DNA of 64,000 nt from Paraburkholderia mimosarum LMG 23256 = NBRC 106338 (GTDB taxonomy: Bacteria > Pseudomonadota > Gammaproteobacteria > Burkholderiales > Burkholderiaceae): the NCBI RefSeq assembly GCF_000739815.1, contig NZ_BBJJ01000001.1, forward strand, positions 310,001 to 374,000, in the 5' to 3' direction. The notes below the pieces were generated by a model. The model ran no database searches. It was not told the origin of the DNA and saw only the letters and a program-made list of their open reading frames with translations. Numbering within the stretch: the stretch's first letter is position 1; each line of letters starts with the position of its first letter. Below are positions 41,049-49,617 of the stretch, one piece after another. A program made the position numbers and the translations under genes.

Positions 41049-43427
41049 ATGACCGGGACGTTCCCTGAGGATCCGGTTTCGGGATGGGAGAAGGCGCTGG
41101 TCGCGCGCGTGACCGGCTATGGGATCTTTCGTCTGAGCGAGTCCGGCGTGGTTTCGAGCTGGAATTCCGGGGCCGCGCTCATCAAGGGGTACAGCGCACC
41201 GGAGATCATCGGAAAGCATTTTTCGACGTTCTACCTCCCTGAGGACCGCGAGGCAGGCGTGCCCGACGCGGTATTGCAAACCGCCCGCGACTACGGCAGC
41301 TGCGAAACCGAAGGCTGGCGGTTGCGCAAGGACGGTTCGCGCTTCTGGGCGAGCGTGTCGATCACGCCGCTATGGGCCGCCGATGGCACGCTCAGCGGAT
41401 TCGCGAAGATCGTCCGCGACATGACCGACAAGCGACTCGTCCACGAGGCCGTGCGCGACAGCGAGCGCCGGTTCAGATTGCTCGTGGAGGGCGTGATCGA
41501 CTATTCGCTTTTCATGCTCTCGCCCGAAGGCATCGTGACGAACTGGAACATGGGCGCGGCCCGTATCAAGGGTTACGAGGCCAGTGAAATCGTCGGCATG
41601 CACTTCCGCAAGTTCTACACCCCCGAAGACGCCGCGCTCGGCCTGCCCGAGCGAGGGCTCGAAACCGCCGCGCGCGAGGGACGCTTCGAAACGGAGGGAT
41701 GGCGCGTGAGAAAGGACGGAAGCCGTTTCTGGGCCAACGTCGTCATCGACGCGATTCGCGACGAAGACGGCAAGCTCATTGGCTTCGCAAAGATCACCCG
41801 CGACGTGACGGAGCGCAAGGTGGCGCAGGAGCAACTCGAGAGCGCACGGGCGGCGCTTTTGCAGGCGCAGAAGATGGAAGCCATCGGCAAGCTGACGGGC
41901 GGCGTGGCTCACGATTTCAACAACGTGCTGCAGGTGATGCGCGGCAATCTCGAACTGCTGGCGCGCCGGCACGGCCGCGATAAGTGGTCGCGCGAACGGC
42001 TCGACCGCGCGATCGAAGCGGTCGAGCAAGGCGCCAACCTCGCTTCGCAGCTTCTCGCGTTCGGCCGGCGGCAAGCGTTGCAGCCCGCCGTGATCAATCT
42101 GGCTTCGATGCTGCGCAATATGGAGGATCTGCTTCGGCGCGCGCTGGGCGAGCTGATCTCCGTGGAAATGGTGATCGACGGCGGGCTCTGGAATACGCTC
42201 GTCGACGTCAACCACCTCGAAAACGTCGTGTTGAATCTCGCGATCAATGCGCGCGACGCGATGCCTGGGGGCGGCAAGCTGACCATCGAACTCGCCAACG
42301 CGACGCTCGACAGCCACTACCACGCGCTGCCCGACGACGTCTCCGAGGGGCAGTACGTGATGCTCGCGATCACCGACACGGGAACGGGCATGCCGCCCGA
42401 AGTTCGCGATCGCGCGTTCGAGCCGTATTTCACGACCAAGCCCGAAGGCGAGGGAACGGGGCTCGGTTTGAGCATGGCGTACGGCTTCATCAAGCAAAGT
42501 GGCGGGCACATGCGCCTCTATAGCGAAGTCGGGCACGGCACCACCGTGAAAGCGTATTTGCCGAGATCGACGGAACCGGTGGCCGAAGTGGCGCCATCGA
42601 CGCCGCAAGCGGTCATCGGCGGATCGGAAACGATACTCGTGGTCGAAGACGACAAGCGCGTCCAGTCCACGGTCGTCGAAATGCTCACCGAACTCGGATA
42701 CGCCGTGCTCAGGGCGGACGATGCCGATAGCGCACTGGCGATCCTGCGCAGCGGCGTCAAGATCGATTTGCTGTTCTCCGACGTCGTGATGCCGGGAACG
42801 ACGCGAAGCGTGGATATGGCGAGAATGGCCGCCCGTATCGTTCCGGGGCTCAAGGTGCTCTTTACCTCGGGCTATACGCACAACGCGATGGTCCATGGCG
42901 GCCGGCTGGACCCGGGCGTGCATTTGCTCAGCAAGCCCTATAGCCGCGAGCAGCTGGCGACCAAGGTTCGCCGCATGCTGCTCAAGCCGCACGCGGCGCA
43001 ATCGCGGCGCGAGGCGTCGGCGGACCAGGCCAGCACAGCCGCGAGCCCGTTGTCGCTTCTCCTCGTCGACGACGAAACGCAAACGCGCGAAGCGGTGAGC
43101 GAACTGCTTGCTCAAACGGGCCACGAGGTTCTGCAGGCCGCCGACGCCAACGAGGCGCTCGACGTGCTGAACGCGAGGCCCGTGGCGATCCTGATTACGG
43201 ATGTCCAACTGCCCGGGGACTCCGGCATCGAACTCGCGCGCGAGGCGCGGCGACGCAATCCCGATCTGCGTGTGGTGCTGGCTTCGGGCGGCGACCGGCC
43301 CGAGGCGCAAAGCGTGGGGTTCGACTTCGAGTATCTGCGCAAACCCTTCTCCGAGGAGCAATTGCGCGACGCCATTGAAGCCATCGTGCCCCGCCGTGCA
43401 ACGAGCGATGACCCGGATCGGGTGTAG
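41049..43427 (+). CDS. Hybrid sensor histidine kinase, PAS-PAS-HisKA-HATPase-REC-REC
   Basis: A 792-residue cytoplasmic hybrid kinase with no membrane segment. Two PAS domains (about 15-130 and 142-265) have matching GYSAPEIIGKHFSTFY and GYEASEIVGMHFRKFY segments. The phospho-acceptor is His288 in AHDFNN. The ATPase domain has NLAINARDAMP, DTGTGMP and GTGLGLSMAYG. Two receivers follow: the first with VVEDD, DVVMPG, SGYTH and KPYS, the second with LVDDE, DVQLPG and KPFS. PAS input suggests sensing of redox, light or small ligands. No response-regulator gene is adjacent, so output is elsewhere. Confidence 0.93.
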   Translation: MTGTFPEDPVSGWEKALVARVTGYGIFRLSESGVVSSWNSGAALIKGYSAPEIIGKHFSTFYLPEDREAGVPDAVLQTARDYGSCETEGWRLRKDGSRFWASVSITPLWAADGTLSGFAKIVRDMTDKRLVHEAVRDSERRFRLLVEGVIDYSLFMLSPEGIVTNWNMGAARIKGYEASEIVGMHFRKFYTPEDAALGLPERGLETAAREGRFETEGWRVRKDGSRFWANVVIDAIRDEDGKLIGFAKITRDVTERKVAQEQLESARAALLQAQKMEAIGKLTGGVAHDFNNVLQVMRGNLELLARRHGRDKWSRERLDRAIEAVEQGANLASQLLAFGRRQALQPAVINLASMLRNMEDLLRRALGELISVEMVIDGGLWNTLVDVNHLENVVLNLAINARDAMPGGGKLTIELANATLDSHYHALPDDVSEGQYVMLAITDTGTGMPPEVRDRAFEPYFTTKPEGEGTGLGLSMAYGFIKQSGGHMRLYSEVGHGTTVKAYLPRSTEPVAEVAPSTPQAVIGGSETILVVEDDKRVQSTVVEMLTELGYAVLRADDADSALAILRSGVKIDLLFSDVVMPGTTRSVDMARMAARIVPGLKVLFTSGYTHNAMVHGGRLDPGVHLLSKPYSREQLATKVRRMLLKPHAAQSRREASADQASTAASPLSLLLVDDETQTREAVSELLAQTGHEVLQAADANEALDVLNARPVAILITDVQLPGDSGIELAREARRRNPDLRVVLASGGDRPEAQSVGFDFEYLRKPFSEEQLRDAIEAIVPRRATSDDPDRV

Positions 43428-43454
43428 CAGATCGCGCTTCATGCCCGTCACGTT

Positions 43455-44315
43455 TCATCCCCCGCGTTTCATTTCCGGCGCGATGGACGCGTGATTGAGC
43501 AGTCCGACCAATGCCATTCCGCCAACGGTATTCCCGAGTAACGTCGGCGCGAAGAAACGGAGAAGGTAGTCGGAAAACGCTGCGCTGCCGCCGATGACGA
43601 GATACGCAGCCTCGACGGAGCCGGCAATGACATGCGCAAGCTGGCAGGCGCCCACGACATAGGTGATGATGCCGACGATCAGGACGGAGGCCGACCTCGA
43701 ATTGGGCAAGAGCCACACCGTCAGTGCAATCAGCCAGCCGGCGAACACCGCCTTGAGCGTCGTCGCGGCGAAGGTGGCCTCGATCGTTGCGCCCGCGAGT
43801 TTCTGGAGACTGGCAGTCAGTTCGGCGGAGACCGGAAACGAGAGCAGTCCGGCAAAAATCCACGTGCCGGCGATGTTCGCCACGAGGACGATCAGCCAAA
43901 GCCGGAGCGCGGCCATCAGGGTCTTGAGATTGCGATGCGTCAGCACTGGGAGAACGACGGTCAAGGTGCTTTCCGTGAAGAGTTGCTGCCGGCCGAGCAT
44001 GACAATGATGAAGCCAACACAGTAGCCCAGCGCGGCCAGCAGAGAGCCGGTGTCTTCGGGCAATGCGGAAAGCTTGCTCTTCAGCGTCGCTTGCGTATAG
44101 AACGAAAAGCCCATCGAGAGACCCGCGGCCAGCGCCGACCACAGCAGCGCAAGCGGACGGCGGGCCAGCGCCGCTTCTCCTTCCTCGCGAATGATCTCGT
44201 GAATGACGAGCGCGCGCGGGGAACTGTGCGCGGATGCCTGATCGCGCTCGCTGTCGTCCAGGTGCGGCGAAGCGGGGCCCGCAGCGTGCTCTTTCGTTTC
44301 GGCGCTTTGCGACAT
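43455..44315 (-). CDS. Formate/nitrite transporter-family channel (YfdC-like)
   Basis: A 286-residue membrane protein of the FNT family with six to seven hydrophobic segments from about residue 55. Markers include ALLWSALAAGLSMGFSFYT, LGRQQLFTESTLTVVLPVL and NIAGTWIFAGLL, with the final FFAPTLLGNTVGGMALVGLLNH. The N-terminal 50 residues are hydrophilic and Glu/Asp-rich. It resembles the YfdC branch rather than FocA or NirC, so the anion carried is unknown. It is convergent with the kinase gene, 27 bp apart. Confidence 0.9.
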   Translation of the reverse strand: MSQSAETKEHAAGPASPHLDDSERDQASAHSSPRALVIHEIIREEGEAALARRPLALLWSALAAGLSMGFSFYTQATLKSKLSALPEDTGSLLAALGYCVGFIIVMLGRQQLFTESTLTVVLPVLTHRNLKTLMAALRLWLIVLVANIAGTWIFAGLLSFPVSAELTASLQKLAGATIEATFAATTLKAVFAGWLIALTVWLLPNSRSASVLIVGIITYVVGACQLAHVIAGSVEAAYLVIGGSAAFSDYLLRFFAPTLLGNTVGGMALVGLLNHASIAPEMKRGG

Positions 44316-44609
44316 TGACGCTCCTGGCGGGTGAAAAGGGGCTTTCGGGTCGCCAGGATGTCCGTTCTCGCGCCCGCTTATGCAGCGTTCGTCGCGAGAG
44401 GCACGCGACGCCATACGCGCTGGAGCACGCGACGTGCCGGAGGCACGGCCCATGCGAAGTACGCGCACATGCGAGGGCACCGTGGAGAACGGCTGATGGT
44501 CGACGGTTGGCGATGTTCAGGCCCGCGCCATGCGCTGTCCAGCAATGGCATACGCCGAAGGCCAAGCCGGTTTGCATCAGGATTGGCGTCGATTAACTCA
44601 GGAGAACCG

Positions 44610-44825
44610 ATGATGAAACCCAAAACGACGCAGAAGGACAATCACGAGGAAGCCAGGTATGACGAAGCAGTCAAGGAGTCCTTTCCCGCCAGCGACGCGC
44701 CGGCGGGCGGCGGCGCGACGAGGATCGAGGACGACGGCAAGGAAAAAGGCACACGACGCCATGACCCGAACGCGAGCTCCGATGACATGGACGAACCGAC
44801 CGGCCGCGACGATTCCGATAAGTGA
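44610..44825 (+). CDS. Small hydrophilic protein with ESFPASD motif
   Basis: A 71-residue, highly charged, probably unstructured protein. It contains the DEAVKESFPASDAPA motif, which recurs in many small proteobacterial stress-type proteins, then a Lys/Asp/Arg-rich tail. GGAG precedes the ATG by 5 bases. No membrane or signal sequence. The function is unknown. Confidence 0.7.
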   Translation: MMKPKTTQKDNHEEARYDEAVKESFPASDAPAGGGATRIEDDGKEKGTRRHDPNASSDDMDEPTGRDDSDK

Positions 44826-44925
44826 CAAGGCGGGTGACGGGTATAGCAGATGCGCATCGTAATGGCATCGCGCAACGATGCCGCGAATGCATCTTCACGA
44901 TGGCACATCACCCAGGGAAACCGAC

Positions 44926-45135
44926 ATGCGAAACGAGAACGGCATCTGCGCTGCAGGACATGGGCTCGAACACGACGACAGGACAGCGACGCCTCCGGCG
45001 GGTGCGGAGCCAGGCGAAAAGGACGAACGCGAAAAGCGCAAGCATCCTGCTTCGGAAAACGAACTGCCTTCGACGCAGGAGAAGAACCCGATACCGCCCG
45101 GCACGACACAGCGCTCCAGTCGCAGGGAGTCGTAG
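44926..45135 (+). CDS. Small charged hypothetical protein
   Basis: A 69-residue hydrophilic protein rich in Glu, Lys, Pro and Ser with no hydrophobic core; the middle reads as a disordered segment (EPGEKDEREKRKHP). AGGGA precedes the ATG by about 7 bases. No family recognised. Support is the ribosome-binding site and a gap otherwise empty between two small stress-type genes. Confidence 0.5.
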   Translation: MRNENGICAAGHGLEHDDRTATPPAGAEPGEKDEREKRKHPASENELPSTQEKNPIPPGTTQRSSRRES

Positions 45136-45196
45136 CCAGCGCTCGAAACGCCCGAAGTGCGCAAAGTCGCCTGACAATCAAACGGAGGATACTTCC

Positions 45197-45739
45197 ATGA
45201 AACTCGCTCTCGCCATGCTGATTTGCGCAGGATTCGTCGCTGCGCCGCTGCCGTCCGTCGCGCAGCAAACGCAGGCCGCTGCCACCACGGCGGCCAATCC
45301 GCTGCCGGGCCCCGACCGTGATTTCGTGCAGGCGGCCTCGATGTCGTCGTCCACGGAAATCGACGCGGCCAAGCTCGCCATGCACAACACGAACAACAAG
45401 GACGTGCACAAGTTCGCCGAGCACATGATGGCCGATCACATGAAGCTCACCGCGCAGCTGAAAATGGCCGCGCCCCACGGCGTGACCGTGCCCAAGGACA
45501 ACTCGGACACGTCCGTGCTCGATTCGCTGCGCTCGCTGAAGGGCGAGGCATTCGACAAGGCCTACGCGCAAAAGGTGGGACTCGAAGGTCATAAGGAAGC
45601 CGTGGCGGCGTTTCAGAAGGAAATCAGCGATGGCCAGAACGACGCGTTGAAGCGTGCCGCACAAAAGGCGCTGCCCACCATCGAAGAGCACTACCGCATG
45701 GCGCAGTCGCTTGCGCAGAATGTCGGCGCCCAGCAGTGA
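45197..45739 (+). CDS. DUF4142 secreted protein
   Basis: A 180-residue exported protein with a signal peptide (about residues 1-22, ending SVAQQ). Then comes the helical DUF4142 domain: DFVQAASMSSSTEIDAAKLA, DVHKFAEHMMADHMKLTAQL and FDKAYAQKVGLEGHKEAVAAF, ending EHYRMAQSLAQ. His and Met spacing resembles ferritin-like di-iron bundles. The role is unknown but the family is widespread in periplasmic stress responses. AACGGAGG precedes the start. Confidence 0.93.
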   Translation: MKLALAMLICAGFVAAPLPSVAQQTQAAATTAANPLPGPDRDFVQAASMSSSTEIDAAKLAMHNTNNKDVHKFAEHMMADHMKLTAQLKMAAPHGVTVPKDNSDTSVLDSLRSLKGEAFDKAYAQKVGLEGHKEAVAAFQKEISDGQNDALKRAAQKALPTIEEHYRMAQSLAQNVGAQQ

Positions 45740-45837
45740 GTACCGCAAATTCCGCGTAGTTCGACGCGCCCGAATCTTGCGCGGCCGTGGCGGCAATCGT
45801 GCCCGGTCGCGCTTCATTCTCCTGCGTATCACGCTCC

Positions 45838-47940
45838 TCATTTCGCCTTGCATCGGGCGATCTGTTCTTTTGCCGCCTCGACGACGCGTTCCGGCATGAA
45901 GCCGAATTTCGTCATCAACGCCTTGAGCGGCGCCGAGGCGCCGAACGTATGCATCACGATTTGTGCGCCGAGCCCCCCGGCATAGCGGTCCCAGCCGAGT
46001 GTCGCGGCCTGCTCGACAGCCACGCGCGCATCGATGTCGGGCGGCAGCACCGCGTCCTTGTATGCCTGATCCTGAAGCTCGAATAAATCCCATGAAGGCA
46101 TCGACACCACGCGCGCGTGGATGCCCTCGCGCTCGAGTGTTTCGTAGGCGTCGATGCATAGCGACACCTCGCTGCCCGTCGCCAGCAGCAGCACCTCGGG
46201 CCGCGTGCCGGCGGGCGCGTCGGCCAGCACGTAGGCCCCGCGCCGCACGCCTTCCGCGCTCGCGTAGCGCGTGCGATCGAGGGTCGGCAGCGGCTGGCGC
46301 GTAAGCACGAGGCAGACCGGCTTATGCGACTGCGGAGATTGCGCGAGCGCCACGCGCCACGCTTGCGCCACTTCGTTCGCGTCGGCGGGACGCAGCGTCA
46401 TGAGGCCAGGCACACCGCGCAGCGAGGCGAGCTGCTCGATCGGCTGATGCGTGGGGCCGTCTTCGCCCACGCCGATCGAATCGTGCGTGAACACATAGAC
46501 GACGTTCAGCTCCATGATCGCCGCGAGGCGTATCGGCGGCTTCATGTAGTCGCTGAAGATGAGGAAGGTCGATGCGAAGGGTCTCAGGCCCGAAAGCGCA
46601 AGGCCGTTCGAGACGGCGCCCATCGCGTGCTCGCGCACGCCGTAGTGCAGGTTGCGCCCCGCGTGGCTGTCGTGCTCGAAGCTGCGGGCGCCCTCGAATT
46701 TCAGCGCGGTCTTCGTCGAAGGCGAGAGATCGGCCGCGCCGCCCACGATCCACGGCACGCGAGCCGCGATGGCGTTGAGCACCTTGCCCGACGACTCGCG
46801 CGTCGCTATGCCTTTTTCGTCGGCCTCGAAAGCGGGGATGTCCGCGTCCCAGTCGTCGGGCAGGTGGCCCGCGAGCATGAGATCCAGTTCCTTCGCGAGG
46901 TCGGGGTAGTCCCTTGCATAGGCTTCGCGGCGTTCGCGCCACGCTTCGTGCAGGGCTTTGCCGCGCGCGCCCATGATCTGGGCGAAATGCTCGCGCACGC
47001 CGTCGGGCACGAGGAACTGCGCGTCCTCGGGCCAACCGTAGGCGCGCTTCGCGAGGCGGACTTCTTCCTCGCCGAGCGCTTCGCCGTGCGCCGCCGCCGT
47101 ATCCTGCCGGTGCGGCGCGCCCCAGCCGATGATGCTCTTCACGACGATGAGCGTCGGCTTGTCGGTGACGCGCTTCGCTGCTTCGATCGCGCTTTCGAGC
47201 GCGTTCGCGTCGTTGACGTCGTCGACGCGCAGCGTATGCCAGTGGTAGCCGCGAAAGCGCGCTTCGACGTCGTCGCTGTACGCGAGATCGGTGTGCCCTT
47301 CGATCGTGACGCGATTGCTGTCGTAAATCCAGATCAGGTTGGAAAGCCGCAGATGCCCGGCCAGCGACGCCGCTTCGTGCGACACGCCTTCCATGAGATC
47401 GCCATCGCCGCAAAGCGCGTACACACGGTAGTCGAACAGTGCCGCGCCGGGGCGGTTGAAGCGGGTTTCGAGCCAGCGCTCGGCAATCGCCATGCCCACG
47501 CTGTTGCCGAGTCCCTGGCCCAGTGGCCCGGTGGTCGTCTCGACGCCGCTCGTCACGCGATATTCGGGGTGGCCCGGCGTCACGCTGCCGAGCTGGCGGA
47601 ACTGTTTGATTGCGTCGAGCGGGACAGCGGGTTTGCCGGTCGGCTTGCCGTGCTCGTCTTCGGCTTTGACGTCCGCGAGATGCAGCAGCGAGTACAGCAG
47701 CATCGAGGCATGGCCGACCGAGAGCACGAAGCGATCACGGTTGGGCCACGACGGCGCGGCCGGATCGTAGCGCAGGTGGTATTGCCAGAGCCGGTAGCCA
47801 AGCGGCGCCAGCGCCATCGGTGTGCCGGGATGTCCCGAGTTGGCTTTTTGCACGGCGTCCATCGACAAGGTGCGAATCGTGTCGATGGCGAGGTGGTCGA
47901 GGTCGTGGGAGGATGGGGACGCGGCTTGGGCTTGTGACAT
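45838..47940 (-). CDS. tkt: Transketolase
   Basis: A 700-residue thiamine-diphosphate enzyme of the pentose phosphate and Calvin pathways. Motifs: ANSGHPGTPMALAP near the start, GDGDLMEGVSHEA (TPP/metal-binding GDG), SPSTKTALK and the pyrimidine-domain signature HDSIGVGEDGPTHQP, ending with AVEQAATLGWDRY. Full family length. AGGAG precedes the ATG. Burkholderiales usually have a housekeeping tkt elsewhere, so this may be a second copy; I cannot tell from the window. It is convergent with the DUF4142 gene. Confidence 0.96.
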   Translation of the reverse strand: MSQAQAASPSSHDLDHLAIDTIRTLSMDAVQKANSGHPGTPMALAPLGYRLWQYHLRYDPAAPSWPNRDRFVLSVGHASMLLYSLLHLADVKAEDEHGKPTGKPAVPLDAIKQFRQLGSVTPGHPEYRVTSGVETTTGPLGQGLGNSVGMAIAERWLETRFNRPGAALFDYRVYALCGDGDLMEGVSHEAASLAGHLRLSNLIWIYDSNRVTIEGHTDLAYSDDVEARFRGYHWHTLRVDDVNDANALESAIEAAKRVTDKPTLIVVKSIIGWGAPHRQDTAAAHGEALGEEEVRLAKRAYGWPEDAQFLVPDGVREHFAQIMGARGKALHEAWRERREAYARDYPDLAKELDLMLAGHLPDDWDADIPAFEADEKGIATRESSGKVLNAIAARVPWIVGGAADLSPSTKTALKFEGARSFEHDSHAGRNLHYGVREHAMGAVSNGLALSGLRPFASTFLIFSDYMKPPIRLAAIMELNVVYVFTHDSIGVGEDGPTHQPIEQLASLRGVPGLMTLRPADANEVAQAWRVALAQSPQSHKPVCLVLTRQPLPTLDRTRYASAEGVRRGAYVLADAPAGTRPEVLLLATGSEVSLCIDAYETLEREGIHARVVSMPSWDLFELQDQAYKDAVLPPDIDARVAVEQAATLGWDRYAGGLGAQIVMHTFGASAPLKALMTKFGFMPERVVEAAKEQIARCKAK

Positions 47941-48215
47941 TAGCGTGACTCCTGGCAGGGGCGCAACGCGTGCCCGGAAAGGCATGGCGGCGGAGCAACG
48001 GTTGATTGAGCAAACCCGGTGCCATGGCACGCCGATGCGGGCACTCACGGTGCCAGGCGAAATTCGGGAATCACTTCGGCGAATGAATTTACAAACGCCA
48101 CGCACGAAATTGCAACCGTTCTGGCGCGGTGCCAAAGCGGATCATGCCCGCGCCGCCGTATCCCGCCGCTGATGTATTGAGCCCCTGCGCTTTGTCCTCC
48201 CTTGCGCAAAGATGC

Positions 48216-48470
48216 TCACTTCCGGCTAGCGGCCCACCACGCGCCAACCAGAACGCCGATTCCCGCAGCCACGCCCAGCATCGACAGTGGATTTTCCGAG
48301 ACCGTATCGCGCGCGGCATCCGCCGCGTTGGCCGCGAGGCGCTGCGATTTTCCGCACAGCGCTTTTGCCTTGCCATAGAGGCGCATTTCCGGATCGTCAA
48401 GGACGTCGCCCGCCAGATCCTTCGCTTCGCCCGCGACTTCGCGCGCCATGCTCGTTGCCTTCGATTCCAT
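48216..48470 (-). CDS. Small membrane-anchored protein, ElaB/YqjD- or CsbD-like
   Basis: An 84-residue protein: a charged helix with K/E/A repeats (MAREVAGEAKDLAGDVLDD) and a single C-terminal transmembrane segment (ENPLSMLGVAAGIGVLVGAWW) ending ASRK. This is the plan of ElaB/YqjD ribosome-associated inner-membrane proteins, with a CsbD-like middle. GGAGGA lies 5 bases before ATG. The stress-type function is inferred from the family. Confidence 0.8.
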   Translation of the reverse strand: MESKATSMAREVAGEAKDLAGDVLDDPEMRLYGKAKALCGKSQRLAANAADAARDTVSENPLSMLGVAAGIGVLVGAWWAASRK

Positions 48471-48653
48471 GGTTGTCCTCCATATCGTTGCGTTTGCAGA
48501 AGAGCAGCCTTCGTGCCTGCGCGGCTACGTTCACTGCGAACGGTCATCGCGCGTGGCACGTGTTCTGCGCGCAAGCAAGGGCACCCGCGCGCCGCGGCGC
48601 GTAATGCACGCGGGCACGCGGCAGACGCGGTGCCTGAACCAAGGAGGCCTTTC

Positions 48654-48986
48654 ATGAGCACGCTCGACCCCGACAACGAACCGGTTCAACCCGAGAATGC
48701 CCCAGGGCATGACAACGAGGCGCTGGGCCCCGGCGATTCGTCGGATACCGGCAGCGACACTGTAGGCGCGAAGCGCCACGATTTCGACCGCGACACGGAA
48801 CTCGACGAACACGCACTGGAAGCTGGCGAAGAAGAAGCGCACAGCGACAGCGACCGCTCTGGCACGGGCGAGCGCGCCGCTGCGGATGGGGACGAAAACC
48901 TCCGTCCCGACGACGACATCTTGCCGGACTCGATCGACGATCCGGACAGCATGCAAGACACGGGCATCGGCCCGAAGGGGGATTGA
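48654..48986 (+). CDS. Acidic disordered hypothetical protein
   Basis: A 110-residue protein dominated by Asp, Glu, Gly and Ser, with no hydrophobic segment, so probably intrinsically disordered. AAGGAGG lies 6 bases before the ATG. The next gene begins 2 bp after the stop, which indicates one transcript with the cupin protein. The family is not known to me. Confidence 0.65.
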   Translation: MSTLDPDNEPVQPENAPGHDNEALGPGDSSDTGSDTVGAKRHDFDRDTELDEHALEAGEEEAHSDSDRSGTGERAAADGDENLRPDDDILPDSIDDPDSMQDTGIGPKGD

Positions 48987-48988
48987 CG

Positions 48989-49549
48989 ATGGGGAATTCC
49001 GATCGCAGCGCAGTCCATGCAGACCCGGCGACGGCCGACGGCGAATATCGCGTGCTGCGGCTGCCGCCCAACGCTTGGGTGCCGAACAATCAGGCCCTTG
49101 CCGTGATCCTGTACCGGCACGTGCTTCCGGCCGACGACCCGGACAGACTCTGCGACGCATTCGACCGGCGTTTCGAGCGCAATGGCTGGCCCATGCAGTG
49201 GCGAGACAGCGTGTTCGACTACCACCACTTTCATTCGACCGCGCACGAAGTGATGGGCGTCGTCGCGGGCACGGCGGAACTGATGCTCGGCGGGCCCGGA
49301 GGCCACACCGTGCGCGTGGCGGCCGGCGACGCACTGCTGTTGCCGGCGGGAACGGGCCACTGCCTGCTGGAAGGACGCGGCGGCTTCCAGGTGGTGGGCG
49401 GCTATCCGCGAGGCCAGCAATGGGACATCCGCCGCGACGCGCTGACACCGAAGGAACAGCGCGACATGCAGGCGCTGCCGTTCCCGCCGCGCGACCCGAT
49501 CTATGGCGAGCACGGCCCGATGACCCAGTACTGGCACGCGCAGAGATGA
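48989..49549 (+). CDS. Cupin-domain protein
   Basis: A 186-residue protein with a single cupin beta-barrel. Metal-site histidines can be placed in YHHFHSTAHEVMGVV and TGHCLLEGRGG, with the PRGQQWDIRRD C-terminus. The motif YHHFHSTAHEV is typical of the YjlB-type cupins annotated as possible dioxygenases or isomerases. No cofactor is proven. The start codon chosen is ATG at 48989, directly after the preceding stop. A stem-loop follows. Confidence 0.85.
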   Translation: MGNSDRSAVHADPATADGEYRVLRLPPNAWVPNNQALAVILYRHVLPADDPDRLCDAFDRRFERNGWPMQWRDSVFDYHHFHSTAHEVMGVVAGTAELMLGGPGGHTVRVAAGDALLLPAGTGHCLLEGRGGFQVVGGYPRGQQWDIRRDALTPKEQRDMQALPFPPRDPIYGEHGPMTQYWHAQR

Positions 49550-49560
49550 GAGGTTACGCC

Positions 49561-49574
49561 GCGCCGACAGGCGC
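49561..49574 (+). terminator. Stem-loop after the cupin gene
   Basis: GCGCC pairs with GGCGC around a GACA loop. A longer alternative uses ACGCCGC (49556-49562) and GCGGCGT (49582-49588). It lies between the cupin stop and the TPP-enzyme start. Confidence 0.35.
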
Positions 49575-49617
49575 GCCGTTTGCGGCGTGACTCAACGTTG
49601 CGTTAAGGGGGCAAGTC

